Origin: Rhodocyclaceae bacterium
GTDB lineage: Bacteria > Pseudomonadota > Gammaproteobacteria > Burkholderiales > Rhodocyclaceae
NCBI GenBank assembly: GCA_023383815.1
Contig: JAHDYG010000004.1
Location: 62,001 to 126,000 of the forward strand
DNA: 64,000 bases
Direction of reading: 5' to 3'
Under the pieces are notes generated by a model that was not told where the DNA came from, did not search any database, and saw nothing but the letters and a program-made list of their open reading frames with translations. Position 1 is the stretch's first letter. Each line of letters begins with the position of its first letter. Of the stretch, positions 18,098 through 28,235 are shown piece by piece. Made by a program: the position numbers and the translations under genes.

Positions 18098-18538
18098 ATG
18101 GCGGAAGTCAAGAAAATCGTCCTGATCGAGTTCACGCCCGAGCAGATGTTCGATCTGGTCGACCGTGTCGAGGACTACAGCAGTTTCCTGCCGTGGTGCG
18201 GTGGGGCCGAGCTTCATGAACGGACCTCCGTGAAGACCGTTGCCACCATCCATATCAACTATCATGGGATCAAGGCAGATTTCACGACCGAGAACGAGAA
18301 GGTACGTCCGGAACGGATGCAGATCGGGCTCAAGGAAGGGCCGTTCCGGCACCTGGACGGAAGCTGGTTGTTCAAGCCTCTTGGCGATACCGCCTGCAAG
18401 ATCGAGTTCGATCTGCACTACCAGTTTTCGAACAGGCTTCTCGAGAAGGCCCTCGGGCCAGTGTTCAACCACATTGCCAATACGTTCGTCGATTCCTTCG
18501 TGAGGCGTGCAGAGCAGGTGTATCCGAAAAATGGCTGA
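18098..18538 (+). CDS. ratA: RatA-type START/COQ10 domain protein
   Basis: The 146 residues form a START-like helix-grip fold of the Coq10/RatA family, with MFDLVDRVEDYSSFLPWC near the N-terminus and FEFDLHYQF-type strands (here IEFDLHYQFSN) near the C-terminus. In E. coli RatA was reported to hinder 70S ribosome assembly. The family also binds hydrophobic quinone-like ligands, so its main role is debated. Overlap with rnfH by 8 bp and the divergent smpB give the conserved smpB|ratA-rnfH cluster. Confidence 0.92.
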   Translation: MAEVKKIVLIEFTPEQMFDLVDRVEDYSSFLPWCGGAELHERTSVKTVATIHINYHGIKADFTTENEKVRPERMQIGLKEGPFRHLDGSWLFKPLGDTACKIEFDLHYQFSNRLLEKALGPVFNHIANTFVDSFVRRAEQVYPKNG

Positions 18539-18854
18539 TCTGATCGATGTCGAAGTAACCTATGCGCTCCCGCACCGTCAGCTATGCGTGAAGCTGAAGC
18601 TCCCGCCCGAATCCACCGTCCGGCAGGCGATCGACGCGTCCGGGCTGCTGGCGAGCCATCCGGAGATCGATCTGGATGGCGAGAACAAGGTCGGAATCTA
18701 CGCGAAGCTTGCGCGGCTCGATACCACGCTGCGTGACCGGGACAGGGTCGAGATCTACCGCCCGCTGATCGCCGATCCGAAGGCGGTGCGCAAGAAGCGG
18801 GCGGACGAGGGCAAGGCGATGAAGAAGGGCGGCGGCAGCGCGGACGAAACCTGA
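18531..18854 (+). CDS. rnfH: RnfH family ubiquitin-like protein
   Basis: The 107 residues show the beta-grasp UPF0125/RnfH pattern. It starts with IDVEVTYALPHRQ and contains VRQAIDASGLL, VGIYAKLARLDTTLRDRDRVEIYRPL (in two pieces) and a Lys-rich tail. The ATG at 18531 overlaps the end of ratA by 8 bp, indicating coupled translation. RnfH is named for its place in some rnf electron-transfer operons, but most copies, like this one, sit with ratA. Its function is unknown; a toxin-antitoxin link to RatA has been suggested. Confidence 0.93.
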   Translation: MADLIDVEVTYALPHRQLCVKLKLPPESTVRQAIDASGLLASHPEIDLDGENKVGIYAKLARLDTTLRDRDRVEIYRPLIADPKAVRKKRADEGKAMKKGGGSADET

Positions 18855-18897
18855 ACCGCGAAAGCGGCCGACGTGTGCGCCGGCCCGGGTTCAGTCG

Positions 18898-20947
<2,050 letters not shown>

Positions 20948-20965
20948 TCGACTGCGTTTCAGACA

Positions 20966-20990
20966 GGGCGGCTCTTCAGCCGCCCTTGTT
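20966..20990 (+). terminator. Hairpin between guaB and guaA
   Basis: GGGCGGCT and AGCCGCCC pair perfectly around a 4-nt loop and are followed by TTGTT. The U tract is short, which suggests partial termination with read-through into guaA. Confidence 0.65.
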
Positions 20991-21007
20991 CATTCAGGAA
21001 GCTCAAG

Positions 21008-22573
21008 ATGGCTCACCAGAAGATCCTCATCCTCGATTTCGGCTCCCAGGTCGCGCAACTCATCGCCAGGCGGGTGCGCGAACAGCAGGTGTACTGCGAG
21101 CTGCATCCCTTCGACGTCTCCGAGCAGTTCATCCGCGAGTTTGATCCGCAGGGTGTCATCCTCTCGGGTGGACCGAACTCCGTCTACGAAGCCCGGGAGT
21201 GGCGGGCCCCGCAGGTCGTGTTCGAGCTGGGCGTGCCTGTCCTCGGGATCTGCTACGGAATGCAGACCATGGCCGAACAGCTCGGGGGCAGGGTCGAGAG
21301 TTCCGGCAAGCGCGAATTCGGCTATGCAGAGATCCGTGCTCGTGGCCATTCCGAACTGTTTCGCGGCATCCAGGATCGAACGAATGAAGCGGGGCATGGC
21401 CTCCTGGACGTGTGGATGAGCCACGGCGACAAGGTCACCGAGCTGCCGGCCGGTTTCAGGGTGATCGCCAGTAGTGACTCTTGTCCGATCGCGGCAATGG
21501 CGGACGAAGCCCGCAGGTTCTACGCTGTCCAGTTCCACCCTGAGGTCACGCACACGCTCAAGGGCAGGGAGATTCTCGCCCGCTTCGTGCATGAGATCTG
21601 TGGGTGCGGGCATGACTGGAACATGCCGGATTACGTCGATGAGGCGATCGAACGGGTGCGTGCTCAGGTCGGCCAGGAGGAGGTGATCCTCGGACTCTCC
21701 GGGGGGGTTGATTCCTCGGTGGTTGCGGCGCTGCTGCATCGTGCGATCGGCGATCAACTCACCTGCGTGTTCGTCGACAACGGGCTCCTGCGCTTGAACG
21801 AGGCGGAGCAGGTGATGCAGACCTTCGCGCGCAACCTCGGTGTCAAGGTGATCCATGTCAACGCCAGCGGGCAGTTCATCCGGCATCTGAAGGGCATTTC
21901 CGATCCAGAGCAGAAGCGCAAGATCATCGGCCGGGAATTCGTCGAGGTGTTTCAGGCCGAGGCGAGGAAGCTGCCGAATGCGCGGTGGCTCGCACAGGGT
22001 ACGATCTACCCCGACGTGATCGAGTCGGCCGGAGCCAAGACGGGCAAGGCGCATGCGATCAAGAGCCATCACAACGTCGGAGGGCTGCCCGAGACGCTGA
22101 ACCTGAAGCTTCTCGAACCACTGCGTGACCTCTTCAAGGACGAGGTGCGCGAACTCGGCATCGCGCTCGGACTGCCGCACGAGATGGTCTATCGTCATCC
22201 GTTTCCGGGGCCTGGGCTGGGCGTACGCATCCTCGGCGAGGTGAAGAAGGAATACGCCGACCTGCTGCGCAGGGCGGACGCGATCTTCATCGATGAGTTG
22301 CGTGCCGCTGACTGGTACGACAAGACCAGCCAGGCCTTCGCAGTATTCCTTCCGGTCAAGAGCGTCGGCGTCATGGGCGACGGGCGCACCTACGAATACG
22401 TCGTCGCACTGCGCGCGGTCCAGACCCAGGACTTCATGACTGCCCACTGGGCCGAACTGCCACACAGCCTGCTCGGTAAGGTCTCGAACCGGATCATCAA
22501 CGAGGTGCGTGGCATCAATCGCGTCGTCTACGACATCTCGGGCAAGCCGCCAGCGACGATCGAGTGGGAGTGA
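21008..22573 (+). CDS. guaA: GMP synthase (glutamine-hydrolysing)
   Basis: The 521 residues comprise a class-I glutamine amidotransferase domain (nucleophile C82 in GICYGM, His/Glu in FHPEVTHT) and an ATP-pyrophosphatase domain with the P-loop SGGVDS at 231-236. A C-terminal dimerisation domain ends in KPPATIEWE. It converts XMP to GMP using glutamine nitrogen. AGGAAG upstream supports the ATG. It is in the classical guaB-guaA pair and ends only 7 nt from the convergent fpr gene. Confidence 0.98.
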   Translation: MAHQKILILDFGSQVAQLIARRVREQQVYCELHPFDVSEQFIREFDPQGVILSGGPNSVYEAREWRAPQVVFELGVPVLGICYGMQTMAEQLGGRVESSGKREFGYAEIRARGHSELFRGIQDRTNEAGHGLLDVWMSHGDKVTELPAGFRVIASSDSCPIAAMADEARRFYAVQFHPEVTHTLKGREILARFVHEICGCGHDWNMPDYVDEAIERVRAQVGQEEVILGLSGGVDSSVVAALLHRAIGDQLTCVFVDNGLLRLNEAEQVMQTFARNLGVKVIHVNASGQFIRHLKGISDPEQKRKIIGREFVEVFQAEARKLPNARWLAQGTIYPDVIESAGAKTGKAHAIKSHHNVGGLPETLNLKLLEPLRDLFKDEVRELGIALGLPHEMVYRHPFPGPGLGVRILGEVKKEYADLLRRADAIFIDELRAADWYDKTSQAFAVFLPVKSVGVMGDGRTYEYVVALRAVQTQDFMTAHWAELPHSLLGKVSNRIINEVRGINRVVYDISGKPPATIEWE

Positions 22574-22580
22574 GGAGCGT

Positions 22581-23357
22581 CTATCTCTCGACGAAGGCGC
22601 GTTCGATCACGTAGTCGCCGGGTTCGCCGATCCGGGGTGACACCCGGAAGCCGCGCTCATCGAGCAGGTGACACAGATCCTTCAGCATCGCCGGGCTGCC
22701 GCAGATCATCGCACGATCGGTCGTGGGGTCGAGATCCGGCAGGTCGATATCGGAGAACAATTGTCCGGAGGTGATGAGTTCCGTGATTCGGCCGCGGTTG
22801 CGAAACGGCTCGCGGGTGGCGGTCGGGTAGTAGATCAGACGGTCGCGCACATCGGCTCCGATGAATTCGTGCTCGGGCAGGCCTTTGGTGATGAAGTCCG
22901 CGTAGGCAAGCTCGGACACCGTTCGTACGCCATGAACGAGGATCACTTGCTCGAAACGCTCGTAGGTGTCGGGATCCTGGATGATGCTGAGAAAGGGCGC
23001 CAGCCCGGTCCCGGTCGCGAGCAGATAGAGCCTGCGTCCTGGCTTGAGGTCGTGCAGCACGAGGGTTCCGGTGGGCTTCTTGCTGACGACGATGGGATCG
23101 CCCGCGCGCAGATGTTGCAGGCGAGAGGTCAGGGCGCCGTCAGGAACCTTGATGCTGAAGAATTCCAGGTGTTCCTCGTAGTTGGGGCTTGCGATGCTGT
23201 AGGCGCGGGTCAGCGCTCGACCATCGACTTCGAGACCGATCATGATGAACTGACCGTTCTCGAAGCGCAGCCCGCGGTCGCGCGTGGTGCGAAAGCTGAA
23301 GAGGCGATCGTTCCAGTGGTGGACGCTCAGGACGCGTTCGGTCAGCAACTGGCTCAT
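22581..23357 (-). CDS. fpr: Ferredoxin/flavodoxin-NADP+ reductase
   Basis: The 258 residues carry an FAD domain (RAYSIASP for FAD, GALTSRLQHL) and an NADP domain (LLATGTGLAPFLSII, CGSPAML). The C-terminus YVIERAFVER is typical of bacterial subclass-I FNR (Azotobacter/Pseudomonas type) rather than the plant form. It moves electrons between NADPH and ferredoxin or flavodoxin, often for oxidative-stress repair and Fe-S assembly. The adjacent divergent LysR gene resembles FinR, which activates fpr in Pseudomonas. The intervening 93 bp are AT-rich and hold palindromic operator candidates. Confidence 0.95.
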   Translation of the reverse strand: MSQLLTERVLSVHHWNDRLFSFRTTRDRGLRFENGQFIMIGLEVDGRALTRAYSIASPNYEEHLEFFSIKVPDGALTSRLQHLRAGDPIVVSKKPTGTLVLHDLKPGRRLYLLATGTGLAPFLSIIQDPDTYERFEQVILVHGVRTVSELAYADFITKGLPEHEFIGADVRDRLIYYPTATREPFRNRGRITELITSGQLFSDIDLPDLDPTTDRAMICGSPAMLKDLCHLLDERGFRVSPRIGEPGDYVIERAFVER

Positions 23358-23410
23358 GAAAGTCCGTTCTCCAATGAAGGGTTCCGGCGGATGATAGAGG
23401 CAGTTCGTTA

Positions 23411-23447
23411 ATCGATATATCGGATTATTTATGTTAGATTTATCGAT
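23411..23447. promoter_or_regulatory. Candidate LysR-type operator between fpr and the FinR-like gene
   Basis: The palindrome CGATATATCG (23413-23422) lies inside ATCGATATATCGGAT, of the T-N11-A form used by LysR proteins. A second ATCGAT starts exactly 31 bp after the first (23442 versus 23411), about three helical turns. The region is strikingly AT-rich for this genome. Confidence 0.5.
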
Positions 23448-23450
23448 GAA

Positions 23451-24383
23451 ATGAATATCAAGTATACATTGCGCCAGCTTGCGGTCTTTGCCGAGATTGC
23501 TCGCTGCGAGAATGTCTCGCGCGCTGCCGGGATTCTCAACCTGTCGCAGTCAGCGACCAGCGCAGCGCTGGCTGAGTTCGAACGCCAGTATGGGTGCGAG
23601 TTCTTCGACCGGATCGGCAAGCGACTGCGCTTGAACGATCGTGGGAGGGAGCTGTTGCCGCGCGCGATCGAACTGCTTGATCGCGCCGCTGAAATCGAAA
23701 GCCTGCTGCGCAACGACTCGGCACCGGGGAATCTGCGGATCGGTGCGACCCTCACGATCGGAAACTATCTCGCGACCCTGATCGTTGCCGATTTCTTACG
23801 TTCGCATCCCGATGCGCACGTGCAGCTGCAGGTGCATAACACTGCGACCGTGCTTGCCGCGGTGGCCCGCCACGATATCGATCTGGGGATGATCGAGGGC
23901 GTCTGCCGAGATCCCGAGCTCGAAGCGGAACCGTGGATCGAGGACGAGCTGGTGGTGTTCTGTGCGCCGTCCCATCCGCTCGCAGCTGCCGGTCCGGTAT
24001 CGCTGGAGGCGCTGTCGAAGCAGTCCTGGATCCTGCGGGAGAAGGGGTCCGGTACCCGTGAAACGCTCGAGCAGGCTTTGCGCCACTGGCAGGGCGGATT
24101 CGACACGCGGCTCGAGCTGGAACATACCGAGGCGGTCAAGCGGGCGGTCGAATGCGGCTTGGGACTGGGCTGCATCTCGCGCCTTGCGCTGCGTGATGCG
24201 TTCCGGCGCGGAAGTCTGGTTCCGGTCGAGACGCCAGAGCTGGACTTGCGCCGCCAGTTCCAGTTCGTCTGGCACCGCGGCAAGCATCACAGTCGTGCGA
24301 TGCGTCTGTTCCTGGAGCGTTGCAGAGGCCTGACCGCTGGCGTACGGCGCAGTGACGAGATCAGGATTCCGCTCATCCTGTGA
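23451..24383 (+). CDS. LysR-family transcriptional regulator, FinR-like
   Basis: The 310 residues have an N-terminal winged helix (ARCENVSRAAGILNLSQSAT at about 17-36, then LAEFERQYGCEFFDRIGKR) and a periplasmic-binding-like effector domain. The divergent position next to fpr and the N-terminal sequence match FinR of Pseudomonas, which activates fpr under superoxide and sulfite stress. The effector domain gives no ligand by eye. The ATG at 23451 lies right beside the second operator half-site, which suggests autoregulation. Confidence 0.85.
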   Translation: MNIKYTLRQLAVFAEIARCENVSRAAGILNLSQSATSAALAEFERQYGCEFFDRIGKRLRLNDRGRELLPRAIELLDRAAEIESLLRNDSAPGNLRIGATLTIGNYLATLIVADFLRSHPDAHVQLQVHNTATVLAAVARHDIDLGMIEGVCRDPELEAEPWIEDELVVFCAPSHPLAAAGPVSLEALSKQSWILREKGSGTRETLEQALRHWQGGFDTRLELEHTEAVKRAVECGLGLGCISRLALRDAFRRGSLVPVETPELDLRRQFQFVWHRGKHHSRAMRLFLERCRGLTAGVRRSDEIRIPLIL

Positions 24384-24428
24384 TCGGTATTGCGAAGCGG
24401 TCCCCTGGCCTGGCCCCGGAACCATCGC

Positions 24429-24446
24429 CTGTGACCGCGATCACAG
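24429..24446. promoter_or_regulatory. CRP-like palindrome upstream of the pterin dehydratase gene
   Basis: CTGTGACCGCGATCACAG contains a perfect TGTGA-N6-TCACA core and is symmetric except for one central pair. It ends 29 nt before the ATG, so a bound regulator would overlap the promoter. A CRP/Vfr-type protein is the first guess; a TyrR/PhhR-type regulator is possible given the gene downstream. Confidence 0.5.
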
Positions 24447-24475
24447 CCGCATCAACCCCGTTGCGGAGGAAGACG

Positions 24476-24811
24476 ATGAATGAGTCGTGCGAACTTGCAG
24501 ACCGCCGCTGCAAGCCCTGCGAGGGTGGGGTGCCCGCGCTGGAGCTGTCTGCCGTGCAGGGGTTTCTTGCTGCGCTCGACGGATGGAGCAGTGATGGGCG
24601 GGCAATCGAGAAGACGTGGAAGTTCCGTGATCACTACGAAACCATGGCGTTCGTCAATGCCGTGGCCTGGATCTCACATCGTGAGGACCATCATCCGGAG
24701 CTGACGGTCGGCTATGCGCAGTGCCGGGTGCGCTACTGGACCCACGCGATCGGAGGCCTGTCGGAGAACGACTTCGTGTGTGCCGCGAAGGTCGATCGTC
24801 TGTCCGCCTGA
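24476..24811 (+). CDS. phhB: 4a-hydroxytetrahydrobiopterin dehydratase (pterin-4a-carbinolamine dehydratase)
   Basis: The 111 residues match the PCD/DCoH fold. WKFRDHYETMAFVNAVAWIS and the histidine cluster HREDHHPELTVGY are followed by VRYWTHAIGGLSENDFVCAAKVD. The HHPE and TH residues line the active site that dehydrates 4a-hydroxytetrahydropterin. The enzyme normally recycles the cofactor of phenylalanine hydroxylase, but no phhA gene is here. Stand-alone copies may serve other pterin chemistry. GGAGGA 5 nt before the ATG fixes the start. A large hairpin begins at the stop codon. Confidence 0.93.
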   Translation: MNESCELADRRCKPCEGGVPALELSAVQGFLAALDGWSSDGRAIEKTWKFRDHYETMAFVNAVAWISHREDHHPELTVGYAQCRVRYWTHAIGGLSENDFVCAAKVDRLSA

Positions 24812-24853
24812 ACCTGCATCCAGGCCCTTTGCAAGGGGTTCGGATGCAGGTTC
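24810..24853. terminator. Large convergent hairpin after phhB
   Basis: GAACCTGCATCC and GGATGCAGGTTC form a perfect 12-bp outer stem, with an inner CCCTT/AAGGG stem. It lies between convergent phhB and the glucan synthase gene. No U tract follows on either strand, so it may act as a bidirectional barrier or 3'-end stabiliser. Confidence 0.6.
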
Positions 24854-24868
24854 TACGGCTCGACGGGG

Positions 24869-27553
24869 TCAGCCGTTCTGGTGGCCAGGTTCGAGCCCGG
24901 CGTAGGTCGGAGCCTGAGCCGGATGCACTTCTGGCCTGGCCGCTGCGGGCTGGCGTTCCGGACGATAGGCGGCGAACTGGCACGCGATGGCTGCAAGATA
25001 CGGAATGGTCTGCAGCGCGAGGATGCCGATCCAGAGGCGCGCTTCGAGATCGGTGCTTCCGTGCGTAATGAGCAGGACGCCGATCGCGGTAAGCAGTGCG
25101 ACGAGCAGCAGGATTTCCTCACGGATCGGTGCGAAGAAGGCGAGGCGGCCCTGTGCCTTCCAGCCCTTTGGTGTGCGCACGAACTCGCCATGGCGCTTCA
25201 CGATGCCGGCGAAGATGCCGCGCGAAATCGCGTGCGCCAACCCGACCGATAGCACTGAAGCGCCGAGAATGTCACGCCAGGGCGCATCCATCGTGCGGCG
25301 ATAGAGGATCGGGCCGAGCGCGGCCTTGAACGCCATGAATGCGAGAACCGGCAGCGCGAGCGCGCTCACTGGCAGACCGAAGGCCTTGGGCAGGTAGACC
25401 ATGCCCAGTGTCCAGGCGAGGCTCGCGAATACGAAGACGAGTTGCAGTGCGTCTCCGAGCCACGAGAACCATCCGGTCAGGAAGTGATAGCGCTGAGCGA
25501 GGTTGAGGCGGCTCGGGCCGAGCATCTGCGGCAGGTGATGCTTGAGGATCTGCATCGCTCCGAACGCCCAGCGGAAGCGCTGGCTCTTGATTGCGGCGAA
25601 ATCCGACGGTGTGAGGCCGCGGCCGAGCACGTGGTCGACGTAACGCGTGTCGTATCCCTTCTCGATCAGACGCAGTCCGAGCTCGGTGTCTTCGCAGATG
25701 CACCATTCGGACCAGCCGCCGACCTCTTCGAGCGCCATGCGGCGAACCAGGGTCATCGTGCCGTGCTGGATCAGGGCATTGCGCTCGTTGCGGTGGTGCA
25801 TGCCGATGCGGAAGAAGCCATCGAACTCCCAGTTGCACATCCGCCGGAACGGTTGCGTCTCCCAGTCACGGTGGGCCTGCGGCGCCTGCACGACTGCGAC
25901 GTCCGGTGCATCGAAATGCGGGATCAGGCACGACAGCCAGTCGGGCGAAACCACATAGTCGGCATCGACGACACCGACGACCTCTGCACGCGGGTCGGTC
26001 TGCTTCAGGCCGAAGTTCAGTGCGCCGGCCTTGAAGCCCGGCCAGTTTTCGAGATGGAAGAAGCGGAATCGGGGACCAAGCTCGGCGCAGCGCGCTTCGA
26101 GCGGCTTCCAGAGCGCTTCATCGCGGGTGTTGTTGTCGAGCACCAGGACTTCGAAGTTCCGGTAGTTCATTGCTGCGAGACTGTCGATCGTCGCAATGAC
26201 CATCTCGGGCGGTTCATTGCAGCAGGCGAGGTGAATCGACACGAAGGGCTCGCGTTCCTCGGAGTGGGGCGGCAGCGGCAGGAAACGACGGGTCCAGCGA
26301 TGCTTGAACAGGACCTCGCCGAACTCGAAACCGTGTGAGAGGAGCACTGCGATCGTCAGCAGCGTTGCGAGGATGAGTCCTGCCAGACCTGCAAGATCGC
26401 GGCCGGTGAGGTAGTAGTCGGCCGGGACGTTGGTGCCGATGACGAGCGTGACCGCACAGGCCTGGACCAGGCTGGCAAGCCAGAGCCGCCCGAAGAGTCG
26501 CCAGTCGGAGAGGAAGAATCCGATCAGGAACATCGGGATGAAGGCGAGGGCGGCAGCGGTCAGCGCCTTCTCGCTCCAGCGTGGATCCTTGACGATGAAC
26601 CCGTCGAGCGGAAACTTTGGTTCGCGATCGGCGTTGTAGAGGCCCCAGTAGGCTCCAGCCCAGCCTTCGACCTCGATCTTCCAGGGCTGGTCAAAGGCCT
26701 CCATGAGGTAATAGTCGAGTGTCCGTGCACGCGGATGGGCGAGGAACTCACGGATGAAGCGCGCCGCATTCTCGACCGAGGGAACGGCGAATCCCGAGCC
26801 GGCGTTGAAGCCTTCCTTGGCGGGTCCGCGGCTCGGCCAGCCGATTTCACCGATCACGATCTTCTTCTTCGGAAAGGTCCTGGCCAGTTCGTCGTAGCGC
26901 ATCAGCGCGTATTCCACGGCTACCTCAACCGGAATCCCCTCGTGATAGGGGAGCAGATGAACGGTGATGAAGTCGACGTGCCTGGCGAGTTCGGGATGCT
27001 TGAGCCAGACGTGCCACGGCTCGGCGGTCGAGATCGGCGTACGGGTGCGCTTGAGCGCGCTGCGCGTGCGGTTGAGGTACGTGATCAGCTCCTCGACCTC
27101 CAGATCGCCGCGAAGCAAGGTTTCGTTGCCGATGATGACCCGGCTGACATGGCGATGATTGCGGACCGTGTCCACCAGCGCGTCGAGTTCGCGCTGGTTC
27201 GGCGCATGGTCTGCGCCGAGCCAGGCGCCTGCCGTTACCGAGAGCTTGCGCTCGCCCGCAAGCGCGACGAGCGATGGATGGTCCGTGCTGCCATAGGTGC
27301 GCACGCTGCGTGTGGCCGTTGCCATCAGGTCGAGATCCGCAGCAACCTCGGCGTCCGAGGGGTAGGTGCCTTCAAGAGGGCTCTGGTTGCGCTGGAACGC
27401 GCTGTAGGCAAAGCCCTGAATGCCGCTGCTGGCCTCGGCAAGATCGCCGGTCCGGCTCCAGCGCTCCCACAGGGCATATTGTCCTGAACCGACCGCAGCC
27501 GCGATCATCAGGGCCACGAACAGACGATAGAGCAACGAAGCAGCGGTTTTCAT
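24869..27553 (-). CDS. GH17-GT2 fusion, NdvB-like beta-glucan synthase
   Basis: The 894 residues begin with a membrane anchor (about 8-25), then a periplasmic GH17 glucanase/transglycosylase-like domain (about 45-325). Both GH17 catalytic glutamates are retained, in IIGNE and GEIGWPS. After several membrane helices comes a processive GT2 domain (about 435-680) with VVDADY near residue 528 and the QRFRW motif near 657. More membrane helices follow. The order matches NdvB of Bradyrhizobium and Pseudomonas, which make cyclic beta-1,3(-1,6)-glucans in the periplasm. These glucans act in osmoadaptation and biofilm drug tolerance. The product here is inferred from architecture. A second GH17 gene lies nearby. 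Confidence 0.85.
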   Translation of the reverse strand: MKTAASLLYRLFVALMIAAAVGSGQYALWERWSRTGDLAEASSGIQGFAYSAFQRNQSPLEGTYPSDAEVAADLDLMATATRSVRTYGSTDHPSLVALAGERKLSVTAGAWLGADHAPNQRELDALVDTVRNHRHVSRVIIGNETLLRGDLEVEELITYLNRTRSALKRTRTPISTAEPWHVWLKHPELARHVDFITVHLLPYHEGIPVEVAVEYALMRYDELARTFPKKKIVIGEIGWPSRGPAKEGFNAGSGFAVPSVENAARFIREFLAHPRARTLDYYLMEAFDQPWKIEVEGWAGAYWGLYNADREPKFPLDGFIVKDPRWSEKALTAAALAFIPMFLIGFFLSDWRLFGRLWLASLVQACAVTLVIGTNVPADYYLTGRDLAGLAGLILATLLTIAVLLSHGFEFGEVLFKHRWTRRFLPLPPHSEEREPFVSIHLACCNEPPEMVIATIDSLAAMNYRNFEVLVLDNNTRDEALWKPLEARCAELGPRFRFFHLENWPGFKAGALNFGLKQTDPRAEVVGVVDADYVVSPDWLSCLIPHFDAPDVAVVQAPQAHRDWETQPFRRMCNWEFDGFFRIGMHHRNERNALIQHGTMTLVRRMALEEVGGWSEWCICEDTELGLRLIEKGYDTRYVDHVLGRGLTPSDFAAIKSQRFRWAFGAMQILKHHLPQMLGPSRLNLAQRYHFLTGWFSWLGDALQLVFVFASLAWTLGMVYLPKAFGLPVSALALPVLAFMAFKAALGPILYRRTMDAPWRDILGASVLSVGLAHAISRGIFAGIVKRHGEFVRTPKGWKAQGRLAFFAPIREEILLLVALLTAIGVLLITHGSTDLEARLWIGILALQTIPYLAAIACQFAAYRPERQPAAARPEVHPAQAPTYAGLEPGHQNG

Positions 27554-27836
27554 CGAGGCTGGATTCCGGATGGCTTGCGAGCGAAAGGGTGAGCGTTGCG
27601 GATCAGAACTGGATGAGAGTCAAGATCCTGTGGCGGAATTGCGGCGACGCAAAAAAATCGGAACGGCTGGCTTTGTGACACAATGCACGGAACAGCGGTC
27701 CGGGCATTTCAGGATGCGAAGTTTATTCGGTTTTTCAGGGGTTTAACAGAGATTTCAGGGGGAAATTGCAACGGCGTGCGACAGCGTTTGCTTACCCTTG
27801 ATTCGCAAGGAAAATCGATCGCAAGAGGGATATATT
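27554..27836. other. Divergent AT-rich intergenic region of the glucan locus
   Basis: This 283-bp gap separates the GH17-GT2 gene (-) from a small membrane protein gene (+). It has A/T runs (AAAAAAA near 27651, TTTATTCGGTTTTTCAGG near 27721) and repeated TTTCAGG (27738-27760 region) unlike the GC-rich surroundings. I see no open frame of note and assign it promoter function for both sides without a firm -10/-35. Confidence 0.4.
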
Positions 27837-28235
27837 TTGCAAAAATGTAGCGGTGCAACACTCTTGTTGCTCGGCGTTGCAGCGGGGGTTCTGTCAATTG
27901 CTTCCGTGCTGCGTTATGGGATGCTCGAATCCGGGTTCCTGCCCGCCGGTTGTGGCGGCTCGCTGGCCGAGGGGCTGGACGGATGGTGCGCAGTCAAGTG
28001 GTTGCTGGTTCAATCCTTCGTGGATCAACGCCTGGGCTGGTTCGGATTCGTATCCGGAGCGCTTGCCTTCATCGGCCGCCTTCGTCCTCTCGCCTGGGCC
28101 GGATGGGGTCTGGGGCTGGCCGGTCTTGTCCTCTACAACCAGGAACTGGCGGCGGTGGGGACGCTGCTATCCCTGCTCGTTCTCATGCGTGGGTCGCCGC
28201 AGGGTTGGTGCGGCGAGGGCGAGCCCGGTCGTTAG
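27837..28235 (+). CDS. Small inner-membrane protein of the glucan locus, unknown function
   Basis: The 132 residues hold about four hydrophobic helices and, between the first two, a loop with two cysteines (GCGGSLAEGLDGWCAVK) that could form a disulfide. I do not recognise a family. The TTG at 27837 is preferred because GAGGGA lies about 8 nt upstream; the next upstream start is a TTG at 27798 without such a site. Its 3' end overlaps the convergent GH17 gene by 69 bp, which is unusual. Bradyrhizobium glucan loci also carry a small membrane protein (NdvD), but I see no homology to claim. Confidence 0.6.
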   Translation: MQKCSGATLLLLGVAAGVLSIASVLRYGMLESGFLPAGCGGSLAEGLDGWCAVKWLLVQSFVDQRLGWFGFVSGALAFIGRLRPLAWAGWGLGLAGLVLYNQELAAVGTLLSLLVLMRGSPQGWCGEGEPGR

